From: Bacteroidales bacterium
GTDB taxonomy: Bacteria; Bacteroidota; Bacteroidia; Bacteroidales; UBA932
Direction of reading: 5' to 3'
DNA length: 64,000 nt
Assembly (NCBI GenBank): GCA_017429205.1
Contig: JAFRPH010000062.1
Location: 62,001 to 126,000, forward strand
Shown here: piece by piece, positions 18,544 through 26,260 of the stretch
Numbering within the stretch: the first letter of the stretch is position 1
Layout: the number at the start of each line of letters is the position of its first letter
The notes under the pieces: model-generated
The model's database searches: none
What the model was told of the DNA's origin: nothing
The model's input: the letters and a program-made list of their open reading frames with translations, nothing else
Program-made: the position numbers and the translations under genes

Positions 18544-21500
18544 ATGAACAAGTACTTATTCCCGGTCCTCCTGGCCCTCCTCGCGGCCGTTTCCTGCCAG
18601 CGGGAGAAGCAAATCGACCCGAACGGCGCGGTGGAGATCACCGTGACCGCCACCTCGGACACCCGCACCTACATCGAGAACGACGGCACGGCCTGGATTC
18701 CTTATTGGAACACCGGCGACGTGCTGGGCGTGATGGTGGACGACAATTACGGCGACCCTGTGAGCCTGACGAACACGGCCGAGCCCGGTCGTACCGGTAC
18801 TTTCTCCGGTACGCTGAGGGAAGGTGTCACGGACGGCGAGCACACCCTCACCGCCTGGTATCCCAAGGATCTGCGGGTGGGCCGTTCCGAAAGCGTGCTC
18901 AAGTATGTGCTCGCCGAGGAACAGGCGCTTCCGTCCCTGACCTCCTTCGATCCTGCGATGGACCTCCTCGTGGGTTTGCCCGAAACCTTCGTGGTCGCGG
19001 ACCGCAAGGCCAATGTGGACAATATGCGCTTCCGCCGCGTCTTCACGGTGGTGAAGGTGACGCTCAAGGACGAATCCACCCTCCTCGCCGGCAAGAAGGT
19101 CTCCCGCGTGGCGCTGACCGCCACGGGCGCGAACCTCGCCGGCAAGGCCCATGTGGAGATCACCACCGGCGACATCACCCGCTGGGAGAATCCTTCCGCG
19201 ACGGTGGCCGGCAACTATGCCGGGGACGATTTCACCATCAATGGCACGAATTCCGTGTTCCTGCTGGTGAATCCCGCCACCCTCGCGGCCGGCTCCGTCC
19301 TGACGGTGGACGTGACGACGGACGATGACAACCTCTTGATTACCAAGAGCGTGAACCTTCCGAGCGAGGTCGTTTTCCCCGAGAACAAGGTGACCACGCT
19401 GAATTTCACGCTGACGGACGACAACGTGACGGACACGTCCGGCGCCATCGCGTACACCTGGGATTTCTCCACGGCGGAATGGCAGGCGGCCCTGGCCGAG
19501 CAGGCCGCTGCGGCTTGCCTGGATGACAATGGCAATACCAATGTCGCCAATTGGTCCGTGTCGTATGATGGGCTTACCTATACCTCCGGCTCCAAGAACG
19601 GAAAGTGGGGGAAGGCCGGCTACATCCAGCCGAACGGCGGTGGCAGCGTTTCCGAGCGCGTGTTCTCCTTCACGGCTCCTGCCGATGGACTCCTGAAAGT
19701 GACGGTGTCCAATACCGGGGATTCCGAAGCGACCAGCCGTCTCGTCACAGTGAATACGGGAGGCAGTGAAAGCTCCCAGGTCGGCGGCGTGCCGTCCAAG
19801 ACCCCCACGACCCTGACTTTCGAAGTGAAGGAAGGCGCCGTCAAGGTCTATCCGGCCGGCGGCGGGCTCCGCTTCTACAAGCTCGCCTTCACGACGGAAA
19901 GCGAACCGCCCGTGGAACCCGACCCGCAGGGCGAGCTCGAGTGCCCCGATCCGCCCCAGACCGGGACGGTGGAACTGGACCATCTCTACGGCTATGCCAC
20001 GGGCGTGACCGGCGGCGATGCGGCCACCTCGGCCAACATCCTCCATTTCGACAACGGCAAGGCCCTCCAGACTTGGCTGCTGAACCGCACAAAGGCCGAG
20101 AAGAAGGGCGACCATACGCCCGTAACCATCTGGCTCAGCGGTACTTTCGGACCGGAGGACGGCCGTGATTTCTCCGAGGCCCATCCCTGGTTCGACGTCA
20201 AGGACGTCTCCAACCTGAGCTTCTACGGCACCGACTCCTTCGTGATGGACCGGATTGGCATCTTCTGCGTCCGCGCGAACAACATCATCATCCGGAACAT
20301 CAACTTCCGGCAGCCGAAGGCCAACAACGGCGCCGACGCCGTGTCGATGCAGGAGTGCGAAGGCGTGTGGGTGGACCACTGCACCTTCACCTCCCTGAAC
20401 CAGACCAAGGACTATGAGGACGGCTCCACCGACATCACGCACGGCTCCAAGAACATGACCGTGAGCTGGAACCACTATATCCTGACCCAGAAGAGCTGCC
20501 TGGTGGGCCACTCCAACAGCCAGACGACGGATACCGAGATCACTGCGACCTTCCACCACAACTGGTTCGACCAGTCCAGCTCCCGCCACCCGCGCGTGCG
20601 CTTCGGCAAGGTCCACGTGTACAACAACCTCTTCGACGGCAACACCACCTATGGCGTGGGTTCGGCCTACGGGGCCAAGGTGCTGGTGGAGTACAACTAT
20701 TTCGACGGCGTCCAGCTCCCGACCGACATTTGCACCTATCCGGCGAAGGAAAGCAACGAGTCCAATCTGCAGGGCTCCGTGGCCGGTTATCTGTACGCCA
20801 CGCAGGACGTGCTCGTGAACCGGCCGGAGAAGGCGAAGGACCCGTATCCGCTGACGAACGTCAAGTACAAGTCCTATGGAGGCGAGACCATCACTCCGCT
20901 TACCTATGCCGATTTCAAGCCCGCGTATGACTACATCGTCACGCCGGCCGAGGATGTTCCCACCGTCGTCAAGGGCGGCGCCGGTTACGGCAAGCTCGGA
21001 TGGACGGAAGCCCCCGTCGCCGTGAACAACGGCGGCATCACGGACTTCAACGGCTCCGATCCGGACGATCCGGACCAGCCCGGCGGCGGCGACGACCCCG
21101 GTGGAAACACCGGTGCCCATACGTATGTGCTCTACATGAACGATTCCGCTTCGCCTGTCTCCACTATGGACGGGAAGACCGGCAGCACGTATTTCGCGTA
21201 TTCGACCTCGGCGGCCGATTTCCGCACGCCCGGGGATGAGAAGTACCATGGACCTTTCGAGATTGACGGAACGACTTATCAGCGTGGCTTCAAGTTCGAC
21301 AGCAAGGGGTCGATTTCCTTCACGACGTCCTCGACGCTGAATACGACCGTGCAGTTCTATTTCGCCCGCCGGAAGGTGGCGGAGTCCGAGGCACAGATCC
21401 AGCTCGTCCCCACCGGCGGGACGGAGCAGGTCTGGGATACGCCGTATGACAACTATGGGGATTCGGGCGTCGTGACGCTCGAACGCGGCACCGAATACAC

Positions 21501-21561
21501 CCTTAAGCAGAAAGCCAAAGAACAGGCGGTGATCCTGGTCATCGTCACGGAAACCGAATAA
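18544..21561 (+). CDS. Fimbrillin-like domain fused to PL1 pectate lyase, lipoprotein
   Basis: A 1005-residue multi-domain lipoprotein (signal ends AVSC). Residues about 25-297 look like a Mfa/FimB-type fimbrillin-like domain (TRTYIENDGTAW, WNTGDVLGVMVDD, TGTFSGTL, LTAWYP). About 303-450 is the WDFS module also found twice in the protein at 12090. About 480-800 is a PL1 pectate lyase: calcium-site DGSTDIT (Asp626, Asp630) and SSRHPRVRFGKVHVYNN with the catalytic-type Arg684. A DPDDPDQPGGGDD linker (839-855) leads to a C-terminal beta-rich domain (860-1005), possibly carbohydrate binding. It would cut homogalacturonan at the cell surface. The fimbrillin-like part may anchor or display the enzyme; that is inference. 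Confidence 0.88.
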   Translation: MNKYLFPVLLALLAAVSCQREKQIDPNGAVEITVTATSDTRTYIENDGTAWIPYWNTGDVLGVMVDDNYGDPVSLTNTAEPGRTGTFSGTLREGVTDGEHTLTAWYPKDLRVGRSESVLKYVLAEEQALPSLTSFDPAMDLLVGLPETFVVADRKANVDNMRFRRVFTVVKVTLKDESTLLAGKKVSRVALTATGANLAGKAHVEITTGDITRWENPSATVAGNYAGDDFTINGTNSVFLLVNPATLAAGSVLTVDVTTDDDNLLITKSVNLPSEVVFPENKVTTLNFTLTDDNVTDTSGAIAYTWDFSTAEWQAALAEQAAAACLDDNGNTNVANWSVSYDGLTYTSGSKNGKWGKAGYIQPNGGGSVSERVFSFTAPADGLLKVTVSNTGDSEATSRLVTVNTGGSESSQVGGVPSKTPTTLTFEVKEGAVKVYPAGGGLRFYKLAFTTESEPPVEPDPQGELECPDPPQTGTVELDHLYGYATGVTGGDAATSANILHFDNGKALQTWLLNRTKAEKKGDHTPVTIWLSGTFGPEDGRDFSEAHPWFDVKDVSNLSFYGTDSFVMDRIGIFCVRANNIIIRNINFRQPKANNGADAVSMQECEGVWVDHCTFTSLNQTKDYEDGSTDITHGSKNMTVSWNHYILTQKSCLVGHSNSQTTDTEITATFHHNWFDQSSSRHPRVRFGKVHVYNNLFDGNTTYGVGSAYGAKVLVEYNYFDGVQLPTDICTYPAKESNESNLQGSVAGYLYATQDVLVNRPEKAKDPYPLTNVKYKSYGGETITPLTYADFKPAYDYIVTPAEDVPTVVKGGAGYGKLGWTEAPVAVNNGGITDFNGSDPDDPDQPGGGDDPGGNTGAHTYVLYMNDSASPVSTMDGKTGSTYFAYSTSAADFRTPGDEKYHGPFEIDGTTYQRGFKFDSKGSISFTTSSTLNTTVQFYFARRKVAESEAQIQLVPTGGTEQVWDTPYDNYGDSGVVTLERGTEYTLKQKAKEQAVILVIVTETE

Positions 21562-21579
21562 TACAACCACAAATCAGAT

Positions 21580-23022
21580 ATGGAAAGATTAAACAGAACT
21601 TCCGCCCCGCAGGCGAAAAAGTACACCGAAAAGGTCATCCAGTTCGGTGAAGGCAACTTCCTCCGCGCGTTCATCGAGTGGATTATCTGGAAGACCAACC
21701 AGAAAACCGACTTCAACGGCTCCGTCGTCGTGGTCCAGCCCATCGAGAAGGGCATGGTCGGCTGGCTCAACGAGCAGGACGGCCTGTATCACCTGAATCT
21801 CCAGGGCCTCCAGGACGGCCAGCCCGTGGACAGCGTCGACCTGATCGACGTCATCAGCCGCGGCCTGAGCCCGTACGAGGACTTCCAGGGCTACCTGAAG
21901 CTCGCCGAGCAGCCGGAGATGCGCTTCGTCATCTCCAACACGACTGAGGCGGGCATCGCCTTCGATCCGGCCTGCAAGCTGGACGACGCCCCCGCATCGT
22001 CCTATCCCGGCAAGCTCACCCAGCTGCTGTACCATCGCTGGGAGTACTTCAAGGGCGACAAGACGAAGGGTTTCATCATCTTCCCGTGCGAGCTCATCTT
22101 CGAGAACGGCAAGCACCTGAAGGAGTGCATCCGCCAGTACATCGACCTGTGGAACCTGGGCCCGGACTTCCGTGCCTGGTTCGAGGAAGCCTGCGGCGTG
22201 TATTCCACGCTCGTGGACCGCATCGTTCCCGGTTATCCGCGGGACACCGCCGCGCAGCTTTGCGAGCGCGTGGGCTATGACGACCATCTGCTGGACAAAG
22301 CCGAGATCTTCCACCTGTGGGTGATCGAGGCGCCGAAGGAGGTCGCCGCGGAGTTCCCGGCCGACAAGGCGGGCCTGCACGTGCTGTTCGTCCCGTCCGA
22401 GGCCCCGTACCACGAGCGGAAGGTCACGCTGCTCAACGGCCCGCACACCGTGCTGTCGCCGGTGGGCTACCTGAGCGGGCTGGACACCGTGAAGGAGTGC
22501 TGCGAGGATCCCGAGGTGGGTCCGTTCGTGAAGAAGGTGATGTTCGAGGAGCTCCTTCCCACGCTCAACCTCCCGAAGGAAGAGCTGGAGAAGTTCGGCT
22601 GCGACGTGATGGAGCGCTTCCGCAACCCGTTCGTGAAGCACTTCGTGACGAGCATCATGCTCAACTCTTTCCCGAAGTTCAAGACGCGCGACCTGCCGGG
22701 ACTCAAGACCTACCTGGAGCGCAAGGGCGAACTCCCGAAGGGCATCGTCCTCGGCCTCGCCGCCATCTGCACCTACTACAAGGGCGGGAAGCGCGGGGAC
22801 GTGGACATCGTCCCGAACGACGATCCCAAGATCATGGAGCTGCTCAAGGACCTCTGGGCGACCGGTGACGTGCGCAAGGTGGCCGAGGGCGTCCTGGCCG
22901 ACGAATTCATCTGGGGCGAGAACCTGAACGCCATCCCGGGCCTGACCGACCTTCTGGAGGCTGACCTCGCCCTCATCCAGGCCGAAGGCATGCGCGCCGC
23001 TGTCAAAACTGTAATTGCTTAA
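21580..23022 (+). CDS. uxaB: Tagaturonate reductase (altronate oxidoreductase)
   Basis: A 480-residue NAD-dependent polyol dehydrogenase of the mannitol dehydrogenase superfamily that reduces D-tagaturonate to D-altronate. VIQFGEGNFLRAFIEWII near the N-terminus is the dinucleotide-binding region typical of UxaB. RNPFVKHFVTSIMLNSFPKF is the family's catalytic-domain signature. Length and ends are normal. It completes the uxaC-uxaB-uxaA route encoded in this operon and is followed 4 bp later by the hexuronate transporter. Fructuronate reductase (UxuB) is the main alternative in this superfamily, but the uxaA neighbour and the N-terminal pattern favour UxaB. Confidence 0.93.
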   Translation: MERLNRTSAPQAKKYTEKVIQFGEGNFLRAFIEWIIWKTNQKTDFNGSVVVVQPIEKGMVGWLNEQDGLYHLNLQGLQDGQPVDSVDLIDVISRGLSPYEDFQGYLKLAEQPEMRFVISNTTEAGIAFDPACKLDDAPASSYPGKLTQLLYHRWEYFKGDKTKGFIIFPCELIFENGKHLKECIRQYIDLWNLGPDFRAWFEEACGVYSTLVDRIVPGYPRDTAAQLCERVGYDDHLLDKAEIFHLWVIEAPKEVAAEFPADKAGLHVLFVPSEAPYHERKVTLLNGPHTVLSPVGYLSGLDTVKECCEDPEVGPFVKKVMFEELLPTLNLPKEELEKFGCDVMERFRNPFVKHFVTSIMLNSFPKFKTRDLPGLKTYLERKGELPKGIVLGLAAICTYYKGGKRGDVDIVPNDDPKIMELLKDLWATGDVRKVAEGVLADEFIWGENLNAIPGLTDLLEADLALIQAEGMRAAVKTVIA

Positions 23023-23026
23023 TACT

Positions 23027-24487
23027 ATGGGTGAAACACAGAAAAAACTGATGACCAACTGGCGTTGGTGGCTGTGCTCGCTGCTGTTCGTGGCGACGAC
23101 CGTCAACTACCTGGACCGCCAGGTGCTGTCTCTCACGTACGAGAACTTCATCAAGCCGGAATTCCACTGGAATGACGACAACTACGGAACCATCACGGCG
23201 TTCTTCTCCATCTTCTACGCCATCGCCTGCCTGTTCGCGGGCAAGTTCGTGGACTGGATGGGCACGAAGAAAGGCTACCTGATCGCCATCGGCGTCTGGT
23301 CCGCCGGCGCGTGCCTGCACGCCGCCTGCGGCTGGGCCACGGGCGCGATCGTCGGCCAGGATCTCGCCGCCCTCAAGGGGGTCGAGGTCGCTTCCAACGT
23401 CGCATTGGCCATCTCGACGACTTCCGTCTACCTGTTCCTGCTCTGCCGGGGCATCCTGGCGCTCGGCGAGGCCGGCAACTTCCCGGCGGCCATCAAGGTG
23501 ACCGCCGAGTACTTCCCGAAGAAGGACCGCGCCTTCGCGACCTCCATCTTCAACGCCGGCGCTTCCGTCGGTGCGCTCGCCGCGCCGCTGTGCATCCCGC
23601 CGCTCGCGATGAAGTTCGGCTGGGAGATGGCTTTCATCATCATCGGTGCCCTGGGCTTCATCTGGATGTTCTTCTGGGCCTTCATGTATGAGAAGCCGGA
23701 AAAGAGCAAGCACGTGAACGAGGCCGAGCTGGAGTACATCCACCAGGACGACGCGGACGACGCGGCCGCCGCGAACGCGGCGCCCAAGGCCGCCGAGGAG
23801 AAGCAGGTCTCCCTGTGGAAGTGCTTCACTTTCAAGCAGACCTGGCAGTTCATCACCGGTAAGTTCTTCACGGACGGCGTGTGGTGGTTCTTCCTGTTCT
23901 GGGCTCCTTCCTACTTCAGCAACCAGTTCAATGCGCCGGTGACGACCCCGCTGGGCCAGTGGCTCATCTTCACGCTCTACCTCATCGTGACGGTCGTCTC
24001 CATCGGCGGCGGCTACCTGCCGAAGATCTTCGTCGAGAAGAAGGGCATGCATCCTTATCCTGGCCGCATGCTCGCGATGCTCATCTTCGCGTTCTTCCCG
24101 CTCTGCGCCCTGCTGGCGCAGCCGCTGGGCATGCACTACAACTCCGCCTGGATTCCCGCCATCCTGATCGGCCTCGCGGCCGCCGGCCACCAGGCCTGGA
24201 GCGCGAACCTCTTCTCCACCATCGGCGACATGTTCCCGAAGGGCGCGATCGCGACCGTGACGGGCATCGGCGCCATGGCGGGCGGTGTCGGTTCGATGTT
24301 CATCCAGAAGATCGCGGGCAAGCTGTTCACCTATGCGGAGAACGCCGGTCCGGCCTTCCGCTTCCTCGGCTTCGAAGGCAAGCCTGCGGGCTATTTCATC
24401 ATGTTCTGCTTCTGCGGCCTGGCGTACCTGATCGCCTGGGTCATCATGAAGTCCCTCGTGCCGAAGTACAAGCCGGTGGAACTGTAA
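23027..24487 (+). CDS. exuT: Hexuronate transporter, ExuT-type major facilitator
   Basis: A 486-residue MFS permease of the anion:cation symporter family. NWRWWLCSLLFVATTVNYLDRQVLS in the first helix and the loop FVDWMGTKKGY are typical of ExuT-like carriers. About twelve hydrophobic segments are evident, with a charged central loop at about 225-260. It brings galacturonate or glucuronate across the inner membrane to UxaC. A TTG at 23015 would add four residues, but the ATG at 23027, just after the uxaB stop, gives the better start. The final A of its stop is the first base of the next gene's ATG (TAATG). Confidence 0.9.
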   Translation: MGETQKKLMTNWRWWLCSLLFVATTVNYLDRQVLSLTYENFIKPEFHWNDDNYGTITAFFSIFYAIACLFAGKFVDWMGTKKGYLIAIGVWSAGACLHAACGWATGAIVGQDLAALKGVEVASNVALAISTTSVYLFLLCRGILALGEAGNFPAAIKVTAEYFPKKDRAFATSIFNAGASVGALAAPLCIPPLAMKFGWEMAFIIIGALGFIWMFFWAFMYEKPEKSKHVNEAELEYIHQDDADDAAAANAAPKAAEEKQVSLWKCFTFKQTWQFITGKFFTDGVWWFFLFWAPSYFSNQFNAPVTTPLGQWLIFTLYLIVTVVSIGGGYLPKIFVEKKGMHPYPGRMLAMLIFAFFPLCALLAQPLGMHYNSAWIPAILIGLAAAGHQAWSANLFSTIGDMFPKGAIATVTGIGAMAGGVGSMFIQKIAGKLFTYAENAGPAFRFLGFEGKPAGYFIMFCFCGLAYLIAWVIMKSLVPKYKPVEL

Positions 24488-26253
24488 TGAAAAGAGGTAT
24501 CGCAGCATTGCTGGCGCTCTGCGCCATCAGTTCCTGCGGAAAGGGTGAGGAACCGACCGTCCCGGATCCGGGACAGCCGGTTCCTTCCGTTCCGCAGAAC
24601 GTGAAACTGCACAACGCCTCGGAAACCAGCCTGACCTTCCAGTGGGATGCGGTCCAGGGGGCGGCTTCCTACAAATGGAAACTGACCAAGGATGGCTCCG
24701 CTGCCGGCGAAGGGACGGCCAATACCCGCAACGTGACCGTGAGTTCCCTCGATCAAGCGACCACATACGGGTTCTCCGTGTGCGCGACCGGTCCCGGCGG
24801 GACATCGGCCTACAGCGCCGTCGTGGAAGGGACGACGAAGGGGACGAAACCGGTTCCGCCCGATCCGTCTGCCACCGTCCTGTGCGTGGACGCCCCGCTG
24901 GTGATTTCGTTCGACTCGGCGCCCACCCTCGGGACTTCCGGTCTCGTGCAGGTGTTCAAGGCCGATGGCACCCTGGTGGACAAGATCGATCTGGCGGACA
25001 TCGCCAAGGTCGACATCCTCTCCGACGGCACGATGATTCCCAAGGGGGCCGATGCCGACGCCGGCAAGATCGCCATCGACAATGATTCGCCGTTCCATAC
25101 CTTCATGGACGCGCTTCACAGCAACCAGTACCGCATCGTCCATTATACGCCGCTGCGGGTCAAGGGCAAGACGCTGGAGATCAAGCTCCACAACGAGGCG
25201 CTTTCCTTCGGGGAAAGCTATTATGTGACGGTCGATGCGTCCGTCGCCGGGAAGGCCGTCGGAAAGGACGATATGCCATTCACGGTGAAAGCGGCCCCTT
25301 CCGGCACCATATTCAAGGTGGCGGCCGATGGCTCGGGCGACTTCTGCACCGTACAGGGAGCCCTCAGCTATGTGAGCCGCTATGTCAAGAAGGACGATGC
25401 GGCCACCATCGAAATAGGGGAGGGAACCTACCCGGAACTGCTCTTCCTCCGCAACAAGAACAACGTCACCATCAAGGGATCGTCCCGGGATAAGAGTATA
25501 ATCGCCTACCCGAACAACGACTCCTACGAGACCGGCTCCGGCGGTTCCGTGTCGGCGCGTCCGTCCCTGGGCGCCTCCATCGTCAAGTCCGGCGGACGTA
25601 GCGTCTTCCTGGTGGAGAGCTGCGACAACCTGGTCCTGGAGAACCTGACCATCGAGAACGCATATTCCATCCCGTCCCACAAGGGGCAGGCGGAGACGAT
25701 CTACTTCAACTCCAACTACAAGCTGACGGTGGAGAACTGCTCGCTCATCTCCTGGCAGGACACCTTCCTGTGCAAAGGCAAGGTATGGGTGCACAAATCC
25801 TTGATCGCCGGCCACGTGGACTATATCTGGGGCTATCCGGAAGCCTGCCTGTTCGAGGACTGCGAGATCCGCTCCCGGGCGGGTGGCTACCTCATCCAGG
25901 CGCGCGTTCCCAAGGTCACGGACAAGGGATTCGTATTCCTGAACTGCAAGCTGACGGCGGAATCCGGCGTCAAGGACGGCTCGATGTACCTCGCCCGTTC
26001 CGGCGGCTCGACGGACTACTTCGACAACGTGGTCTTCGTGAACTGCACGATGGGCCCGATCATCGCCCCCGTCGGCTGGCACACGAACCCGGCCCCGAAT
26101 CCTTCGACGCCCACCGCGACCTCCGGCTGGCGCGAATACGGCTCCGTGGACCCCTCCGGCAAGGCCGTCACCGGCCACAACGCCTCCGGCAAGGTCCTCA
26201 CCGCCGCCGAAGCCGAACCCTACTCCTCCCGGCAGTCCGTGCTGGGGTGGTAG
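24487..26253 (+). CDS. Pectin methylesterase (CE8) lipoprotein with Fn3 domain
   Basis: A 588-residue lipoprotein (signal ends ISSC). Residues about 35-118 are an Fn3 domain close in sequence to that of the lyase at 5094. About 130-265 look like another beta-sandwich with an Ig-like insertion (APLVISFDSAPTLG, GESYYVTVDA). From about 270 is a CE8 methylesterase beta-helix: FKVAADGSGDFCTVQGAL, WQDT (Asp425), HVDYIWG (nucleophile-type Asp445) and YLARSGG, whose Arg504 replaces the usual LGRPW context. It is the last gene of the operon; a strong terminator follows 50 bp on. Having two CE8 enzymes in one operon suggests different cellular sites or methylation patterns. Confidence 0.9.
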   Translation: MKRGIAALLALCAISSCGKGEEPTVPDPGQPVPSVPQNVKLHNASETSLTFQWDAVQGAASYKWKLTKDGSAAGEGTANTRNVTVSSLDQATTYGFSVCATGPGGTSAYSAVVEGTTKGTKPVPPDPSATVLCVDAPLVISFDSAPTLGTSGLVQVFKADGTLVDKIDLADIAKVDILSDGTMIPKGADADAGKIAIDNDSPFHTFMDALHSNQYRIVHYTPLRVKGKTLEIKLHNEALSFGESYYVTVDASVAGKAVGKDDMPFTVKAAPSGTIFKVAADGSGDFCTVQGALSYVSRYVKKDDAATIEIGEGTYPELLFLRNKNNVTIKGSSRDKSIIAYPNNDSYETGSGGSVSARPSLGASIVKSGGRSVFLVESCDNLVLENLTIENAYSIPSHKGQAETIYFNSNYKLTVENCSLISWQDTFLCKGKVWVHKSLIAGHVDYIWGYPEACLFEDCEIRSRAGGYLIQARVPKVTDKGFVFLNCKLTAESGVKDGSMYLARSGGSTDYFDNVVFVNCTMGPIIAPVGWHTNPAPNPSTPTATSGWREYGSVDPSGKAVTGHNASGKVLTAAEAEPYSSRQSVLGW

Positions 26254-26260
26254 GAGGGTT

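Noticed and set aside
18556..21570. A minus-strand open frame of 1004 codons opposite the pectate lyase
   Set aside because: Same codon-bias effect; the plus-strand protein has full catalytic motifs and the antisense product is low-complexity.
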